A stretch of DNA of 64,000 nucleotides from Bacteroidota bacterium (GTDB lineage Bacteria > Bacteroidota > Bacteroidia > Chitinophagales > UBA10324). Where the stretch lies: the NCBI GenBank assembly GCA_018267315.1, contig JAFDYS010000019.1, forward strand, positions 1-64,000. Reading direction: 5' to 3'. Below, one piece after another: positions 37,477-46,167 of this stretch (positions are counted from its first letter, which is position 1; every line of letters starts with the position of its first letter). The position numbers and the translations under genes were made by a program. Under the pieces are notes generated by a model. That model saw nothing but the letters and a program-made list of their open reading frames with translations. It did not search any database and was not told where the DNA came from.

Positions 37477-37550
37477 AGCCGTGTCTCTCGAAGAGGACAC
37501 GGCGTTATTCAATTCGCCGTGTCGGCAACCTCCGGAAGCCAGACATGGCT
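37477..37550 (+). repeat. Repeat type 1, copy 1 (74 bases, palindrome-rich)
   Basis: Ends form inverted repeats (AGCCGTGTCT / AGACATGGCT, one mismatch). Inside are a GTGTC...GACAC hairpin and a perfect ACACGGCG / CGCCGTGT hairpin with a 10-base loop. Nearly identical copies lie at 46036-46108 and 46298-46371 in the same orientation. The sequence looks built to fold, like a REP/MITE-type element, and encodes nothing. Confidence 0.85.
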
Positions 37551-37566
37551 ACGGTAGAAAAAAACT

Positions 37567-37697
37567 ATGTCCTCGCGGGGTCTTCAGCATGAGTCCCCGC
37601 GATGAGTGTTTCGATCCGCAGGGTCTTATGTCCTCTGGGCGTCTTCAGCATAAGACCCTGCGCTAAGTGCTTCCATCTGCAGGTCTTCTTCGAAAGA
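37567..37697 (+). repeat. Repeat type 2, two tandem diverged copies
   Basis: Copy A1 (37567-37627) and copy A2 (37628-37697) each begin ATGTCCTC and contain the 'GGGTCTTCAGCAT.AGACCC' hairpin; A2 ends with the CTTCTTCGAAAGA hairpin seen in the right-hand array. A1 has a damaged stem (AGTCCCC). Related full copies are at 45882-45969 and 46168-46267. Confidence 0.8.
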
Positions 37698-37874
37698 TAT
37701 TTACAGCGGCCCAAAGCGGTCATAAATTGATTTCTCCCCTCTTGATTGAACCGATTGGACAGGGATCATTATTCCCATGAGGGTTATGAGATGGAAAAAT
37801 TATGTTTTCTTAATGATTGATTTTGGCTGAAGAAAAATATGAATAAAGGATTCGGCATGGCTTTACGTCAATCA

Positions 37875-39146
37875 TCAATCAGGTATGAAATGGCTTGTTA
37901 GATCAAGCCGAATCCGGTGCCACCCTTCGGAATAGTCATACCTAATTTTGAAGTGGTAAACATTGCAAATTTGCTGCACGATGGCCAATCCCAGCCCCGA
38001 AGAATCATTACCCGTATTCTCCTTCTTGAAGCGATGAAAAAATTCTGAGGTCGGAACCGATGGCTTCTTTCCGGTATTCGAAATGATAAGTGATTCTTTT
38101 TCGATCGCAATGCGAACTTGCCCTCCTTCGTTGTGCCTGATCGCATTGCTTAAAAGATTTCCAATAAGAGTTTCTGCAAGCGCTGCATCCATATTACACC
38201 TGAGCTCATGATCAAGGGAAGTTTCTACCCGGATGTTTTGATGAAGGATAATATCACTCCATGCCAACAATTTTTCTTCCACCACTGAATTGATCAAAAC
38301 GGAGTCGGTATTTGTAAACTGGCGGTTCTCGATTTTTGAAAGAAGCAACAACGATTGATTAAGTCGTGATAGTCGCGAAATGCTCTCGTTGATTTGCTGC
38401 AATTGGTTTGCACTGCTTTCTTCGATTCCATCAGATTGCATCAGCAACTCAATTTTCGATTTTATGATTGCCAGCGGCGTTTGCAATTCATGCGAGGCAT
38501 TTTCGGTAAATTCTTTCAGGGCAGAATAGTCACGCTGCATTTTTGAAGTGAGCTGAAGAAGCGACCTGTTCAATTCAGCAAATTCATCTATGTCAGTATT
38601 CGAGAGCAGGAGCGGTTTGGTGTCCGCAAGTCGGAAACCGGTTAATCGATTCAGTGTTTCATAAAATGGTTTCCACAAATTTTTTGAAAGTTGCCGGTTC
38701 ACAAGCAAGAGCGAAATAAAAAGTGCCGCAAGCAGCGTTAGCATCGAGAACATGATCACTTCCAGCAGTTCATCGTTTTCGTAGAGCGTGGTTCTGATGG
38801 TGATTTGATAGGGAGCATTTTTAAATGTTGCAGGAAAGATGAGTTGGCGATAAGGAATTTTTTCTTTTTCCGAAGCAACGAAAATCATCGTGTCATTCAA
38901 CCGCCCGGTAAATGTTGATTGAGTTGGCTGAATGAAAATCTCATCACCGATTCCTAAAGACAAATCCGGTAGCTCATGGGCAGCAGCGAGATAGTTCAAC
39001 ACCTTCTGCTTTTCGATATACAATTGTTCAGTTGCTTCGTCATCAAGCAAATAGTGCATGACAAAAAAGAAGATCATTCCTGCAACAAGAAAAATCGGCA
39101 CAGAAATCAGCAGGTAAAAGCGTGTGGTTTTGGTGAGCAGTTTCAT
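37875..39146 (-). CDS. Sensor histidine kinase of the efflux-linked two-component system
   Basis: A 423-residue membrane kinase. TM1 is at about residues 10-31, a periplasmic sensor of about 95 residues follows, TM2 is at about 129-150, then a HAMP-like linker. The dimerisation/phosphoacceptor block is ASHELQTPLAIIKSKIE with His219, the N-box is NLLSNAIRHNEGG, and the ATP lid SSGLGLAIVQQIC closes the catalytic domain. It is encoded downstream of its response regulator with an ATGA start/stop overlap. The pair is divergent from a PepSY-TolC-adaptor-RND operon, so it most likely senses the compound or envelope stress that the pump relieves. The residues IPYRQLIFPATF and NAPYQITIRT in the sensor do not point to a ligand. 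Confidence 0.93.
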   Translation of the reverse strand: MKLLTKTTRFYLLISVPIFLVAGMIFFFVMHYLLDDEATEQLYIEKQKVLNYLAAAHELPDLSLGIGDEIFIQPTQSTFTGRLNDTMIFVASEKEKIPYRQLIFPATFKNAPYQITIRTTLYENDELLEVIMFSMLTLLAALFISLLLVNRQLSKNLWKPFYETLNRLTGFRLADTKPLLLSNTDIDEFAELNRSLLQLTSKMQRDYSALKEFTENASHELQTPLAIIKSKIELLMQSDGIEESSANQLQQINESISRLSRLNQSLLLLSKIENRQFTNTDSVLINSVVEEKLLAWSDIILHQNIRVETSLDHELRCNMDAALAETLIGNLLSNAIRHNEGGQVRIAIEKESLIISNTGKKPSVPTSEFFHRFKKENTGNDSSGLGLAIVQQICNVYHFKIRYDYSEGWHRIRLDLTSHFIPD

Positions 39147-39820
39147 TTCTCCCCGAATTTGTATCCCATGCCGTAAACCGTTTGAAGGTAATCTTTACAA
39201 CCGGCATCAATCAATTTCTTCCGCAGGTTTTTTACATGCGAATAGATAAAATCAAAGTTGTTGGCCAACTCAATGTCATCGCCCCACAAGCGATCAGCAA
39301 TGGCTGTTTTGCTGATCACCCTATTTTGATTCGAGATGAAAAAAAGCAGCAGGTCAAATTCTTTCCTCGTGAGCTGAAGAGTTTTTTCGTTCACCTGCGC
39401 CGTGTTTTCTTCCGGAGAAACTTTGATTTCATTGTATTGAATGCTTGACCCGCCTTCAAAATTTCTTCGCCGGATCACGGAGCGAACTCTTGCATTCAGT
39501 TCCGTTAGATGAAACGGTTTGGTGAGATAATCGTCAGCGCCGAGATCGAGTCCTTTTACCTTATCATCGAGAGAGTTTCTCGCGGAGATCACAATAATGC
39601 CGGCATTGGAATGATTTTCTTTCAGCTCATTGATTAACTCAAGCCCGTTTCCGCCGGGCAACGTAATGTCAAGAAGCACGCAATCGTAGTCGAATGAATT
39701 CACCTTGTCAAATGCCTGATGGTAATCGTTTGCCTGCTCGCAGATGAATCCTTCGTTTTTGAAAAATGAAGCGATGGAATCGGCTAGTGCCTTTTCATCT
39801 TCGACGATCAGGATTTTCAC
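39143..39820 (-). CDS. OmpR/PhoB-family response regulator
   Basis: A 225-residue regulator. I chose GTG 39820 because the receiver domain begins two residues later (VKILIVEDE); in-frame ATGs at 39868 and 39895 would add 16 or 25 residues not expected in the family. The receiver has the acidic patch VEDE, phospho-Asp in VLLDITLPGGNG, and Lys in YLTKPF. The C-terminal winged helix (LQLTRKEFDLLLFFISNQNRVISK ... HVKNLRKKLIDAGCKDYLQTVYGMGYKF is the standard pattern) binds DNA. Its last codon overlaps the kinase start by four bases. The gene is divergent from the efflux operon; direct AGAATC repeats between them are a candidate binding site. Confidence 0.92.
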   Translation of the reverse strand: MKILIVEDEKALADSIASFFKNEGFICEQANDYHQAFDKVNSFDYDCVLLDITLPGGNGLELINELKENHSNAGIIVISARNSLDDKVKGLDLGADDYLTKPFHLTELNARVRSVIRRRNFEGGSSIQYNEIKVSPEENTAQVNEKTLQLTRKEFDLLLFFISNQNRVISKTAIADRLWGDDIELANNFDFIYSHVKNLRKKLIDAGCKDYLQTVYGMGYKFGEK

Positions 39821-39904
39821 ACTGCGAAAATCTGAAAATTGTTTGAGCCGGTTTGTTTCTGCCTCCATCACCTTGCATCCAAAAATCACTTTCAAATCTG
39901 AAGC

Positions 39905-39959
39905 AATTCTGAATTCTTAACCTGACTTTTTTCATTTTCTACAGAATCTCTCCAGAATC
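39905..39959 (+). promoter_or_regulatory. Candidate response-regulator operator (AGAATC direct repeats)
   Basis: AGAATC occurs at 39943-39948 and again at 39954-39959, exactly 11 bases apart, as expected for head-to-tail OmpR-family dimers. The related ATTCT occurs twice at about 39906-39917 in reverse orientation. The pair ends seven bases before a likely -7 element of the efflux operon, an activator-like position. Confidence 0.4.
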
Positions 39960-39965
39960 ATTTTT

Positions 39966-39973
39966 TCTCTTTG
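39966..39973 (+). promoter_or_regulatory. Probable -7 element (TCTCTTTG) of the efflux operon
   Basis: One mismatch to TAnnTTTG, 22 bases before the ATG at 39996. A weak element would fit a promoter that depends on an activator. Confidence 0.4.
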
Positions 39974-39995
39974 CTCTCTCAAAATCATTTTATCC

Positions 39996-40424
39996 ATGAA
40001 GATCATCACATCTTTTCTCATCGTCATCCTGTTCGCAGCCTGTGCTGACGGGCAGAAGGTAAAAGAGGATGCCGTTCCTCCTTCAGTTGTTTCTGCCTTT
40101 CATAAAATGTATCCTGAGGTGAAGCAACACACCTGGTACCATGAGGATGCAAACTATGAAGCGGAATACAATGAAGCCAAAATGGAGATGGCAGTCACCT
40201 TTGACAAAGAGGGTAACCTGATGGAAACGGAAAACGAAATTCCAGTGAACAATTTACCCAAAGGAATTGCAGACTACGTTTCAAAAAATTATTCCGGCGC
40301 CGCCATCAGAGAAGCATCAATAGTCACGGATGCTAAAGGAGTGAAGACGTACGAAGCAGAGATCAAAGGCACGGATTTGATTTTTGATGAACAAGGGAAA
40401 TTCCTAAATGAAGAAAAGGATTGA
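39996..40424 (+). CDS. PepSY-like domain lipoprotein
   Basis: A 142-residue protein with a short lipoprotein signal (MKIITSFLIVILFAAC, Cys16). The rest fits the PepSY-like family of small Bacteroidota periplasmic proteins: two repeats of about 55 residues with the pattern 'P..V..AF...YP.....W......YEAE.......M...FD..G...E.E' and then 'LP..I..Y....Y....I.EA..V.D..G...YEAEIKG..L.FD..G'. Such proteins often sit beside two-component systems and are thought to bind a ligand or inhibit another protein. It is the first gene of the efflux operon, suggesting it is either a sensor accessory or a periplasmic sponge for the exported compound. Confidence 0.82.
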   Translation: MKIITSFLIVILFAACADGQKVKEDAVPPSVVSAFHKMYPEVKQHTWYHEDANYEAEYNEAKMEMAVTFDKEGNLMETENEIPVNNLPKGIADYVSKNYSGAAIREASIVTDAKGVKTYEAEIKGTDLIFDEQGKFLNEEKD

Positions 40425-40516
40425 TGTGAGCACATTTCGGTGAAGTGTTTATATCGGGTTGTATCATTCGCCCTGGCCGCAATGAATTACTTCATCTTTA
40501 CCCTAAGGCAAAAGTT

Positions 40517-41752
40517 ATGTATCGCCGGTTTGCATTATTTGTAATGCTGCTTTCATCGTATCAGAATATTTTCTCGCAGTCACGCGATCTGAATTTTTAT
40601 CTGCAAAACGGAATTGCAAACAGCCCGCTGCTGAAAGATTATTCGAATCTGCAGCAGCAGAATAGAATTGACAGCATGCTTGTGTTGGCTCAGAAAAAAA
40701 TTTCTGTGTCGGTCGATGGACTTGTTCAGATTGCACCGGTCATCAATGGAATTGGCTATGAAGAACAGATCAGCAACCGGGGACAGTATGCTGCTGTGGT
40801 GGGAGCGAACCAGCCGATCTTTCAAAGTAAAATGGTGAACGGCCAGCTGAACAGTGTGCATATCCAATCGCAGATGATCAGTGCGAATCAAAAAATTTCG
40901 CAGCGTGAATTGGAGAAAGCAATCACCGATCAATATCTCACGAGTTATCACTCGATTTCCGAAATGCAATTCCAACAGCAAACCATTTCTTCTCTCCAAA
41001 ATCAAGAGAAGATTTTGAAGGAACTGGTGAATTCAGGAATCTATCTTGAGACCGATTACCTGACTCTGCAGTTGCAGATTCAAACGGAGAAGATAAATCT
41101 GAAACAGATGCAGGATGATTACCGCTCCAATCTTTTTGCATTGAATGCGCTCTGCGGAATTGCAGACACCACAACACTACAAATCGAAAAACCTGATTTG
41201 GTCTGGAAGGGCGCTTCCACTAATGCGAATCCTAATCTGCTTTTGTATTCACTCGACAGTTTTTCCATCGAAGCATCGAAAGATTTACTGCACTTCAATT
41301 ACGTTCCTAAAGTGAATTTGCATGGCGACGCAGGCTACATGGCCATCCCTGCTGATTTCTCAGTGAAGAAATTCGGATTCAGTGCGGGTGTTTCGCTCGC
41401 GTGGAATATTTATGATGGCAGCAAAAAGAATCTGCAAATGCAGCAATTCTCCGTTCAGCAATCCACCTACAGTTTTTACAAGAGCAATTATTCACTGCGA
41501 CTTTCCATGCAGCTCGCTGATCTGGATAAAAAATTACAAAGCAGCAATGAAATTATTTCACAGTGGCAAAATCAAATTAAGGACATGAACAAGCTCCTCT
41601 CAATGCGCCGCGATCAAATGGAATCAGGCCAGCTTTCGATGATTGATTATTTGCTCCTCATTCGCAGTTACCGTGATCTGCAAAAAAATCTGAACGATGC
41701 CGAGATGAAGCAACAGCAGATCATTAGCGAACACAATTATCTCTTATGGTGA
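40517..41752 (+). CDS. TolC-family outer-membrane efflux protein
   Basis: A 411-residue protein from ATG 40517, where the signal peptide MYRRFALFVMLLSSYQNIFSQ begins; the longer frame from 40445 adds 24 unlikely residues. It has the TolC layout of two repeated halves with long coiled-coil helices (QQNRIDSMLVLAQKK; ISQRELEKAITDQYLTSYHS; SLQNQEKILKELVNSGI; SYRDLQKNLNDAEMKQQQI). It forms the outer-membrane channel of the tripartite pump encoded by the next two genes. Its last seven bases overlap the start of the adaptor gene, so translation is coupled. Confidence 0.9.
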   Translation: MYRRFALFVMLLSSYQNIFSQSRDLNFYLQNGIANSPLLKDYSNLQQQNRIDSMLVLAQKKISVSVDGLVQIAPVINGIGYEEQISNRGQYAAVVGANQPIFQSKMVNGQLNSVHIQSQMISANQKISQRELEKAITDQYLTSYHSISEMQFQQQTISSLQNQEKILKELVNSGIYLETDYLTLQLQIQTEKINLKQMQDDYRSNLFALNALCGIADTTTLQIEKPDLVWKGASTNANPNLLLYSLDSFSIEASKDLLHFNYVPKVNLHGDAGYMAIPADFSVKKFGFSAGVSLAWNIYDGSKKNLQMQQFSVQQSTYSFYKSNYSLRLSMQLADLDKKLQSSNEIISQWQNQIKDMNKLLSMRRDQMESGQLSMIDYLLLIRSYRDLQKNLNDAEMKQQQIISEHNYLLW

Positions 41753-42672
41753 AAGCAGTTTTTTCCCTGCTGATTTTCTCTCTCGTGTTTCCCGCATGTA
41801 AACATCAGGCAGCGGACGATGATGAAATGACTTCGCATGACATTGCAGGTTTTAAAGGAGGCGCAGTTGCCAATGTGAAGGTGACGCACGTGCAACAACA
41901 GATGATCGGCGACACATTGAAACTCTTCGGAACTACACGGTATCTCAAAAAAGCAAATGTGCAATCTCCGATTTCCGGCTACGTAAAATCACTGAACGTG
42001 AATGTAGGCGATGCTGCGTCGGTAGGCAGCGAATTGATGACGCTTCAAACGAAAGAAGCCGCGGCATACAGTCATGTCACGGATTCATTTCAATCGAAAG
42101 GATTGATTCACGTGAAGTCATTCTACGATTATGTGGTCACTGAAATTCACGCTCAGCCAGGCGAGTACGTGCAGGAAGGATCAGCGCTCATCACCATGGT
42201 GGATCCGTCGAGCATTGTGGTGCAAGTGAATGTTCCGTTCGAGATGAATTCTTTTATTCAGATGGGAAATTCAGGTCTCGTGCGATTTGCTGACGGAACT
42301 GCAGTGACGGCAACGGTTTGGAAAAAACTTCCTGAGGTGGATCCTTCAGCGCAAACGCAACAATGTTTGCTGAAGATGAACTCATCAAAATCAATTCCTA
42401 AAGACCTGAATGTGTCAGTGAGTTTTGTGAAAACCACTCTGAGAAAAGCAATGGTGCTTCCGAAGAGTGCCGTGCTCAGCAATGAAACGCAGACGGAATT
42501 TTGGGTGATGAAACTCATGAACGATTCCACCGCGGTGAAAGTGAATGTGCAGATGGGATTGCAGAATGCGGGCATGATTGAAATTCTATCGCCTTCCTTT
42601 CAACCCGATGACAAGATCATCATAGAGGGAAATTACGGACTCAGTGACACGGCGAAAGTGAAAGTGAGATGA
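41746..42672 (+). CDS. RND efflux periplasmic adaptor (membrane fusion protein), lipoprotein
   Basis: A 308-residue adaptor with a lipoprotein signal (MVKAVFSLLIFSLVFPAC, Cys18). The biotinyl-lipoyl-like half-motifs are visible (ANVQSPISGYVKSLNVNVGDAV-type sequence at about 66-87, and VTEIHAQPGEYVQEGSALITM at about 127-147), flanking a very short hairpin, so the coiled coil is reduced compared with AcrA. A beta-barrel domain and membrane-proximal domain follow. Being short (most adaptors are 350-400 residues) fits the CusB/HlyD-like adaptors of Bacteroidota. The gene overlaps TolC by seven bases and is followed by the pump after 19 bases. Confidence 0.88.
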   Translation: MVKAVFSLLIFSLVFPACKHQAADDDEMTSHDIAGFKGGAVANVKVTHVQQQMIGDTLKLFGTTRYLKKANVQSPISGYVKSLNVNVGDAASVGSELMTLQTKEAAAYSHVTDSFQSKGLIHVKSFYDYVVTEIHAQPGEYVQEGSALITMVDPSSIVVQVNVPFEMNSFIQMGNSGLVRFADGTAVTATVWKKLPEVDPSAQTQQCLLKMNSSKSIPKDLNVSVSFVKTTLRKAMVLPKSAVLSNETQTEFWVMKLMNDSTAVKVNVQMGLQNAGMIEILSPSFQPDDKIIIEGNYGLSDTAKVKVR

Positions 42673-42691
42673 AACATCTTCTGAATAAATT

Positions 42692-45600
42692 GTGAAACAC
42701 ACACTCTTCTCAATTTCTCACCGCCAACTCATCACGCTCGTGATGCTGCTCGTGATGGCGGCCGGAATTTTTGCGTATCTGAAAATTCAAACCTCACTTT
42801 TCCCTGAAATCACTTTCCCGAAAATCAAACTCATTGCAGAAAACGGTGAAGAGCCCGCGGAGAAAATGCTCATCACCGTCACCAAGCCGATGGAGAATGC
42901 CATCAAGCAGGTGAAAGACCTTCAGCTCATCCGCAGCACCACCACGCGCGGCAGTTGCGAGATCAACGCCTACTTCGACTGGCATTCAAACATCGATCAG
43001 GATCTCGCGAGTTTGCAGGGACGTATCAATCAGATTGCGGGATTGCCTTCCACCGTGAATTTCACCATGGAGAAAATGAATCCGGCGATTTTGCCTGTGA
43101 TGAGTTTTACACTCGAGAGCAACGATCGCGATTTGATTGAGCTAAAGCAAATGGCCATTAATCAGGTAAGGCCGTTTCTGCTGCAGTCAGCCGGCGCAAG
43201 CGACGTTCGCGTCCTTGGCGGCCGCTCGAAAGAATATCGTGTTGTGCTCCATCCGGAACAAATGATCCCGCTCGGCATCACGCCGCAGTTCATAAAAAAT
43301 GTTTTTGACAACACGGGCTTCGTAGAGTCGAACGGTCTCACGCCTGACTATCGCCGTCTCTATCTCACGCTCACCGAATCGTTGCTTCATAACAAAGAAG
43401 ATCTGGAAAATCTTGTTTTGAGAAATGACGGCAAGAGAATTCTCCGGCTGAAAGATGTGGCCGATGTCGAGATCACATCGCAGGATGAATTCACCGTGGT
43501 GAATGCTGACGGTCAGGATCGCGTGCTCGTGAATGTTTATCGCCAGCCCGGCGCCAATCTCATTGCACTTTCTGACAGTGTGCTGCGCAGAGTGGATCAA
43601 TTGAATGCTTCACTGCCGAATGATGTGCGCGTGAAAAAAATTTACAACCAGGCCGAATTCGTGAATGACGGCATCGGCAGCGTGCGCGATGCATTGTTCA
43701 TCGGTTTGTTTCTTGCCCTAATCGTCATGCTGATTTTCCTTCGGTCATTTCGCTCGAGTGTTATTCTGCTGCTGAATATTCCCATCGTGCTTTCACTCAC
43801 CATCCTCATCATGTACCTGATGAATTACACACTCAACATCATGACGCTGGGTGCGATCACCGCTTCCATCGGATTGATCATCGATGATGCTGTGGTGGTG
43901 ATTGAACAAATCTATCGTGCTCGTGAAGAGAATCCTTCTTCGAAGGTGAAGCTGATTTTGGAAGATGCCATTCATTATTTGTTTCCGGCCGTGATCGGAT
44001 CTTCATTGAGTACTGTGATCATTTTTGTTCCGTTTGCACTGCTCAGTGGATTAGCCGGCGCGTTCTTCAAAGTGCTTGCTGCTTCTATGTGCATTGCACT
44101 CGTTTGTTCATTCTTTGTCTCATGGCTCGTGATTCCGGTGCTTTATCAATTCTTCTATCGCGATCGTGAGACTGAAAAAACGACGAAGACTCGCGATCAG
44201 TCGAGATTGAATTGGCTCGCCCGCTGGTTTACGAAGCCGATCATCTCCGTGTTGATTATTGTTGCATTACTTATAGCTTCAATCATCACTTACCTGAATC
44301 TTGAAACAGGATTTCTTCCTGACATGGACGAAGGAACAATTGTTCTTGATTATCTCTCGCCGCCGGGAACGTCGCTGCAGGAAACTGATGCCATTCTAAA
44401 AAACGTGGATAAAATAGTTTCCTCTGTTCCCGAGGTGAAAAGTTTCAGCCGCCGCACAGGACTTGAGATGGGATTTTTTGTGACCGAAGTGAACAAAGGT
44501 GATTATCTCATTCAGTTGAAGAAAGACAGGAGCCGAAGTGTGACTGAAGTGATGGATGATTTGCGAACGAAGATTGAAGCATCGGAACCCGCTCTGCGAA
44601 TCGATTTCGGGCAAATTCTCTCTGACATGCTTGGTGATTTGCTTGGCGAGGCAAGTCCGATTGAAATAAAAATTTTTGGCGATGATCAATCAGAGCTAAG
44701 GCAACTTGCCGATCAGGTCACGAATATCGTAGACAGCGTGCCAGGCGCTGCAGATGCATTTGACGGAATTATCATCAGCGGGCCGTCAATAGTTTTTGCT
44801 CCGAAACAGGAAATGCTTGCCCGCCACAATCTCACGCCGCAGTATCTGGATTTTCAACTCAACACGATGTTGCAGGGCGAACAGGTCGGAAGCATCCCCG
44901 AGCACGAGCAACTCGTTCCGGTGAACATGCGCTATCCGGCTTCCGTGCGCGAGAATGTGCAGACACTGCGCAATCAATTTATTCAGCTTCCGGATAGTTC
45001 GCTTCGCCCGCTGAGTGATTTTGCCGATGTGCAGCTCACCGGGGGCGAAGCAGAAATTCAAAGAGAAAATTTGCAGAGCATGCTCGCAGTAACCGCGCGA
45101 CTCAACCAACGCGATCTCGGCAGCGTGATGCGCGACATTCAGCAACGCATCAGCGCAGACGTGCACGTGCCACAGGGATTTTACATTGAGTACGGTGGTG
45201 CCTACGCACAGCAGCAGCAAAGTTTCCGCGAGTTGCTGATGATTTTATTTCTTGCCATTGCACTCGTTTTGTGTGTTCAACTAATGATCTTCCGAAGCTG
45301 GCGTGCGTCACTACTTATTTTGTTTGTGTCAGTGTTTGGCATTTCAGGTTGCCTTTTCGGTTTGTATTTGACAGGGACTGCACTAAACGTCGGCAGCTTC
45401 ACCGGCATCATCATGATCGTCGGCATCATAGCGGAAAATGCGGTATTCACCATGCATCAGTTCCGGAAAGCGCGGATCACAATGGATGTGCGGGTATCAG
45501 TGAACTTTGCCATCGGCACGCGCATTCGTCCAAAGTTGATGACAGCTATTAGCGCCATCATTGCGCTCATGCCGCTGGCTCTGGGATTTGGCACGGGAGC

Positions 45601-45739
45601 AGAATTACATCAGCCGCTGGCGATTGCCATCATCGGCGGATTCATTACGGCGATGCCGCTCTTGCTTCTTGTGTTGCCCACAGGAATGTTGTTTGTTTTC
45701 AAAAACAGAAACGTTTCTGATTCCGGAAATTTTCTGTAA
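42692..45739 (+). CDS. RND efflux pump, inner-membrane permease (AcrB/HAE-like)
   Basis: A 1015-residue permease with a GTG start and the standard plan: TM1 at about 10-30, a large porter loop, TM2-6 at about 330-490, a second loop, and TM7-12 from about 850. The TM4 proton-relay motif reads IDDAVVVIEQ, with the double Asp of multidrug/HAE pumps and not the pattern of the heavy-metal CusA/CzcA group. In TM10 the motif is GIIAENAVFTM, with Glu where Asn/Gly is usual, which may alter proton coupling. It exports an unknown compound from periplasm or membrane to the medium together with the adaptor and TolC upstream. It is the last gene of the operon, and its 3' end is followed by an ABC-gene remnant and repeats. 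Confidence 0.93.
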   Translation: MKHTLFSISHRQLITLVMLLVMAAGIFAYLKIQTSLFPEITFPKIKLIAENGEEPAEKMLITVTKPMENAIKQVKDLQLIRSTTTRGSCEINAYFDWHSNIDQDLASLQGRINQIAGLPSTVNFTMEKMNPAILPVMSFTLESNDRDLIELKQMAINQVRPFLLQSAGASDVRVLGGRSKEYRVVLHPEQMIPLGITPQFIKNVFDNTGFVESNGLTPDYRRLYLTLTESLLHNKEDLENLVLRNDGKRILRLKDVADVEITSQDEFTVVNADGQDRVLVNVYRQPGANLIALSDSVLRRVDQLNASLPNDVRVKKIYNQAEFVNDGIGSVRDALFIGLFLALIVMLIFLRSFRSSVILLLNIPIVLSLTILIMYLMNYTLNIMTLGAITASIGLIIDDAVVVIEQIYRAREENPSSKVKLILEDAIHYLFPAVIGSSLSTVIIFVPFALLSGLAGAFFKVLAASMCIALVCSFFVSWLVIPVLYQFFYRDRETEKTTKTRDQSRLNWLARWFTKPIISVLIIVALLIASIITYLNLETGFLPDMDEGTIVLDYLSPPGTSLQETDAILKNVDKIVSSVPEVKSFSRRTGLEMGFFVTEVNKGDYLIQLKKDRSRSVTEVMDDLRTKIEASEPALRIDFGQILSDMLGDLLGEASPIEIKIFGDDQSELRQLADQVTNIVDSVPGAADAFDGIIISGPSIVFAPKQEMLARHNLTPQYLDFQLNTMLQGEQVGSIPEHEQLVPVNMRYPASVRENVQTLRNQFIQLPDSSLRPLSDFADVQLTGGEAEIQRENLQSMLAVTARLNQRDLGSVMRDIQQRISADVHVPQGFYIEYGGAYAQQQQSFRELLMILFLAIALVLCVQLMIFRSWRASLLILFVSVFGISGCLFGLYLTGTALNVGSFTGIIMIVGIIAENAVFTMHQFRKARITMDVRVSVNFAIGTRIRPKLMTAISAIIALMPLALGFGTGAELHQPLAIAIIGGFITAMPLLLLVLPTGMLFVFKNRNVSDSGNFL

Positions 45740-45784
45740 GGAAATCCTGAAAATGTGTGCTTCATTGAAATATTCAGATTGCGA

Positions 45785-45874
45785 TTTCTTTTTTCTGAAT
45801 TGCAACTTGTAGAGATTTTTATTGAAGCCATTCAGCTCCGGAATTCTTCCATGCGATCCCATCTCTTTGATGTC
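45785..45874 (-). pseudogene. Remnant of an ABC-exporter 3' end (about 30 codons)
   Basis: Read on the minus strand, this stretch encodes DIKEMGSH, then ELNGFNKNLYKLQFRKK, which matches the last part of the intact ABC exporter at 48502-48591 (VKEMGSH, then AIDGHYKNLYELQFRKK): 17 of 30 residues are identical and no gap is needed. Eight bases upstream of it the sequence turns into repeat type 2, and downstream it runs antisense into the RND gene, so nothing else of the ABC gene is left. It could be a displaced old 3' end or the stump of a lost paralogue. Confidence 0.7.
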
Positions 45875-45881
45875 ATAGCTG

Positions 45882-45969
45882 TGTCTTCAGCATGAGACCC
45901 CGCGCTGAATATTTCGATCCGCAGGGACTTCTTCGAAAGACCCCGCGGCGACTCAGGACAAACACTTCT
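45882..45969 (+). repeat. Repeat type 2, copy B (88 bases)
   Basis: Shares with copy C (46168-46267) the left hairpin 'GTCTTCAGCATGAGACCCCG', the segment TTCGATCCGCAGGG, the second hairpin CTTCGAAAGACCCCGC and the tail GGACAAACACTTCT. The first bases of the left stem are lost next to the ABC remnant. Confidence 0.85.
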
Positions 45970-45976
45970 ACTGTCC

Positions 45977-45999
45977 GTGGTTGGCGTCCCGCCAACCAC
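45977..45999 (+). repeat. Perfect 10-bp hairpin between repeat units
   Basis: GTGGTTGGCG-TCC-CGCCAACCAC: ten paired bases with a three-base loop and no T-run. It occurs in the first composite unit and not in the second, where 46298 follows more directly. Too stable to be chance, but not a classic terminator. Confidence 0.75.
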
Positions 46000-46035
46000 T
46001 CCCTTATCACACTCGCCGCAATTACCTCGCCCCTC

Positions 46036-46108
46036 AGCCGTGTCTCTCGAAGAGGACACGGTGTTATCAGTGCGCCGTGTCGGCAACCTTCGGAAGCCAG
46101 ACACGGCT
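46036..46108 (+). repeat. Repeat type 1, copy 2 (73 bases)
   Basis: Perfect terminal inverted repeats AGCCGTGTCT / AGACACGGCT. The internal hairpin stem is ACACGGTG / CGCCGTGT, with one G-T wobble. Same orientation as the copies at 37477 and 46298. Confidence 0.85.
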
Positions 46109-46140
46109 ACGGTGAACGCGGGCTGAGTAGGTGAAATCCC

Positions 46141-46167
46141 AAGTCAGAAACTTTTCTGAACTTCATT
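46141..46167 (+). repeat. 27-base direct repeat, left copy
   Basis: Matches 46450-46476 at 25 of 27 positions (core AAACTTTTCTGAACTTCATT). Together the two copies bracket the second composite repeat unit. A 14-base fragment of it (TCCAAAACTTTTCT) also occurs at 46275-46288. Confidence 0.8.

Larger units (their letters stand above)
37339..37874 (+). other. 536-base non-coding region carrying the left repeat array
   Basis: No credible gene. From left to right it holds an imperfect GC-rich hairpin (CGCGTGTGC at about 37375 pairing with GCGCACGCG at about 37397) with no T-run, one copy of repeat type 1 (37477-37550), two diverged tandem copies of repeat type 2 (37567-37697), and about 175 AT-rich bases up to the histidine-kinase stop in which I see nothing. 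Confidence 0.7.

Noticed and set aside
40580-41005. Long antisense frames, for example opposite TolC, carA and the C1 gene
   Set aside because: They lie fully inside well-identified genes, lack family motifs and promoter elements, and are typical shadow frames.
42692-45739. RND pump as a heavy-metal CusA/CzcA exporter
   Set aside because: TM4 has Asp-Asp (IDDAVVVIEQ) as in multidrug pumps and not the metal-type motif; the window shows no metal-binding Met or His clusters in the adaptor.
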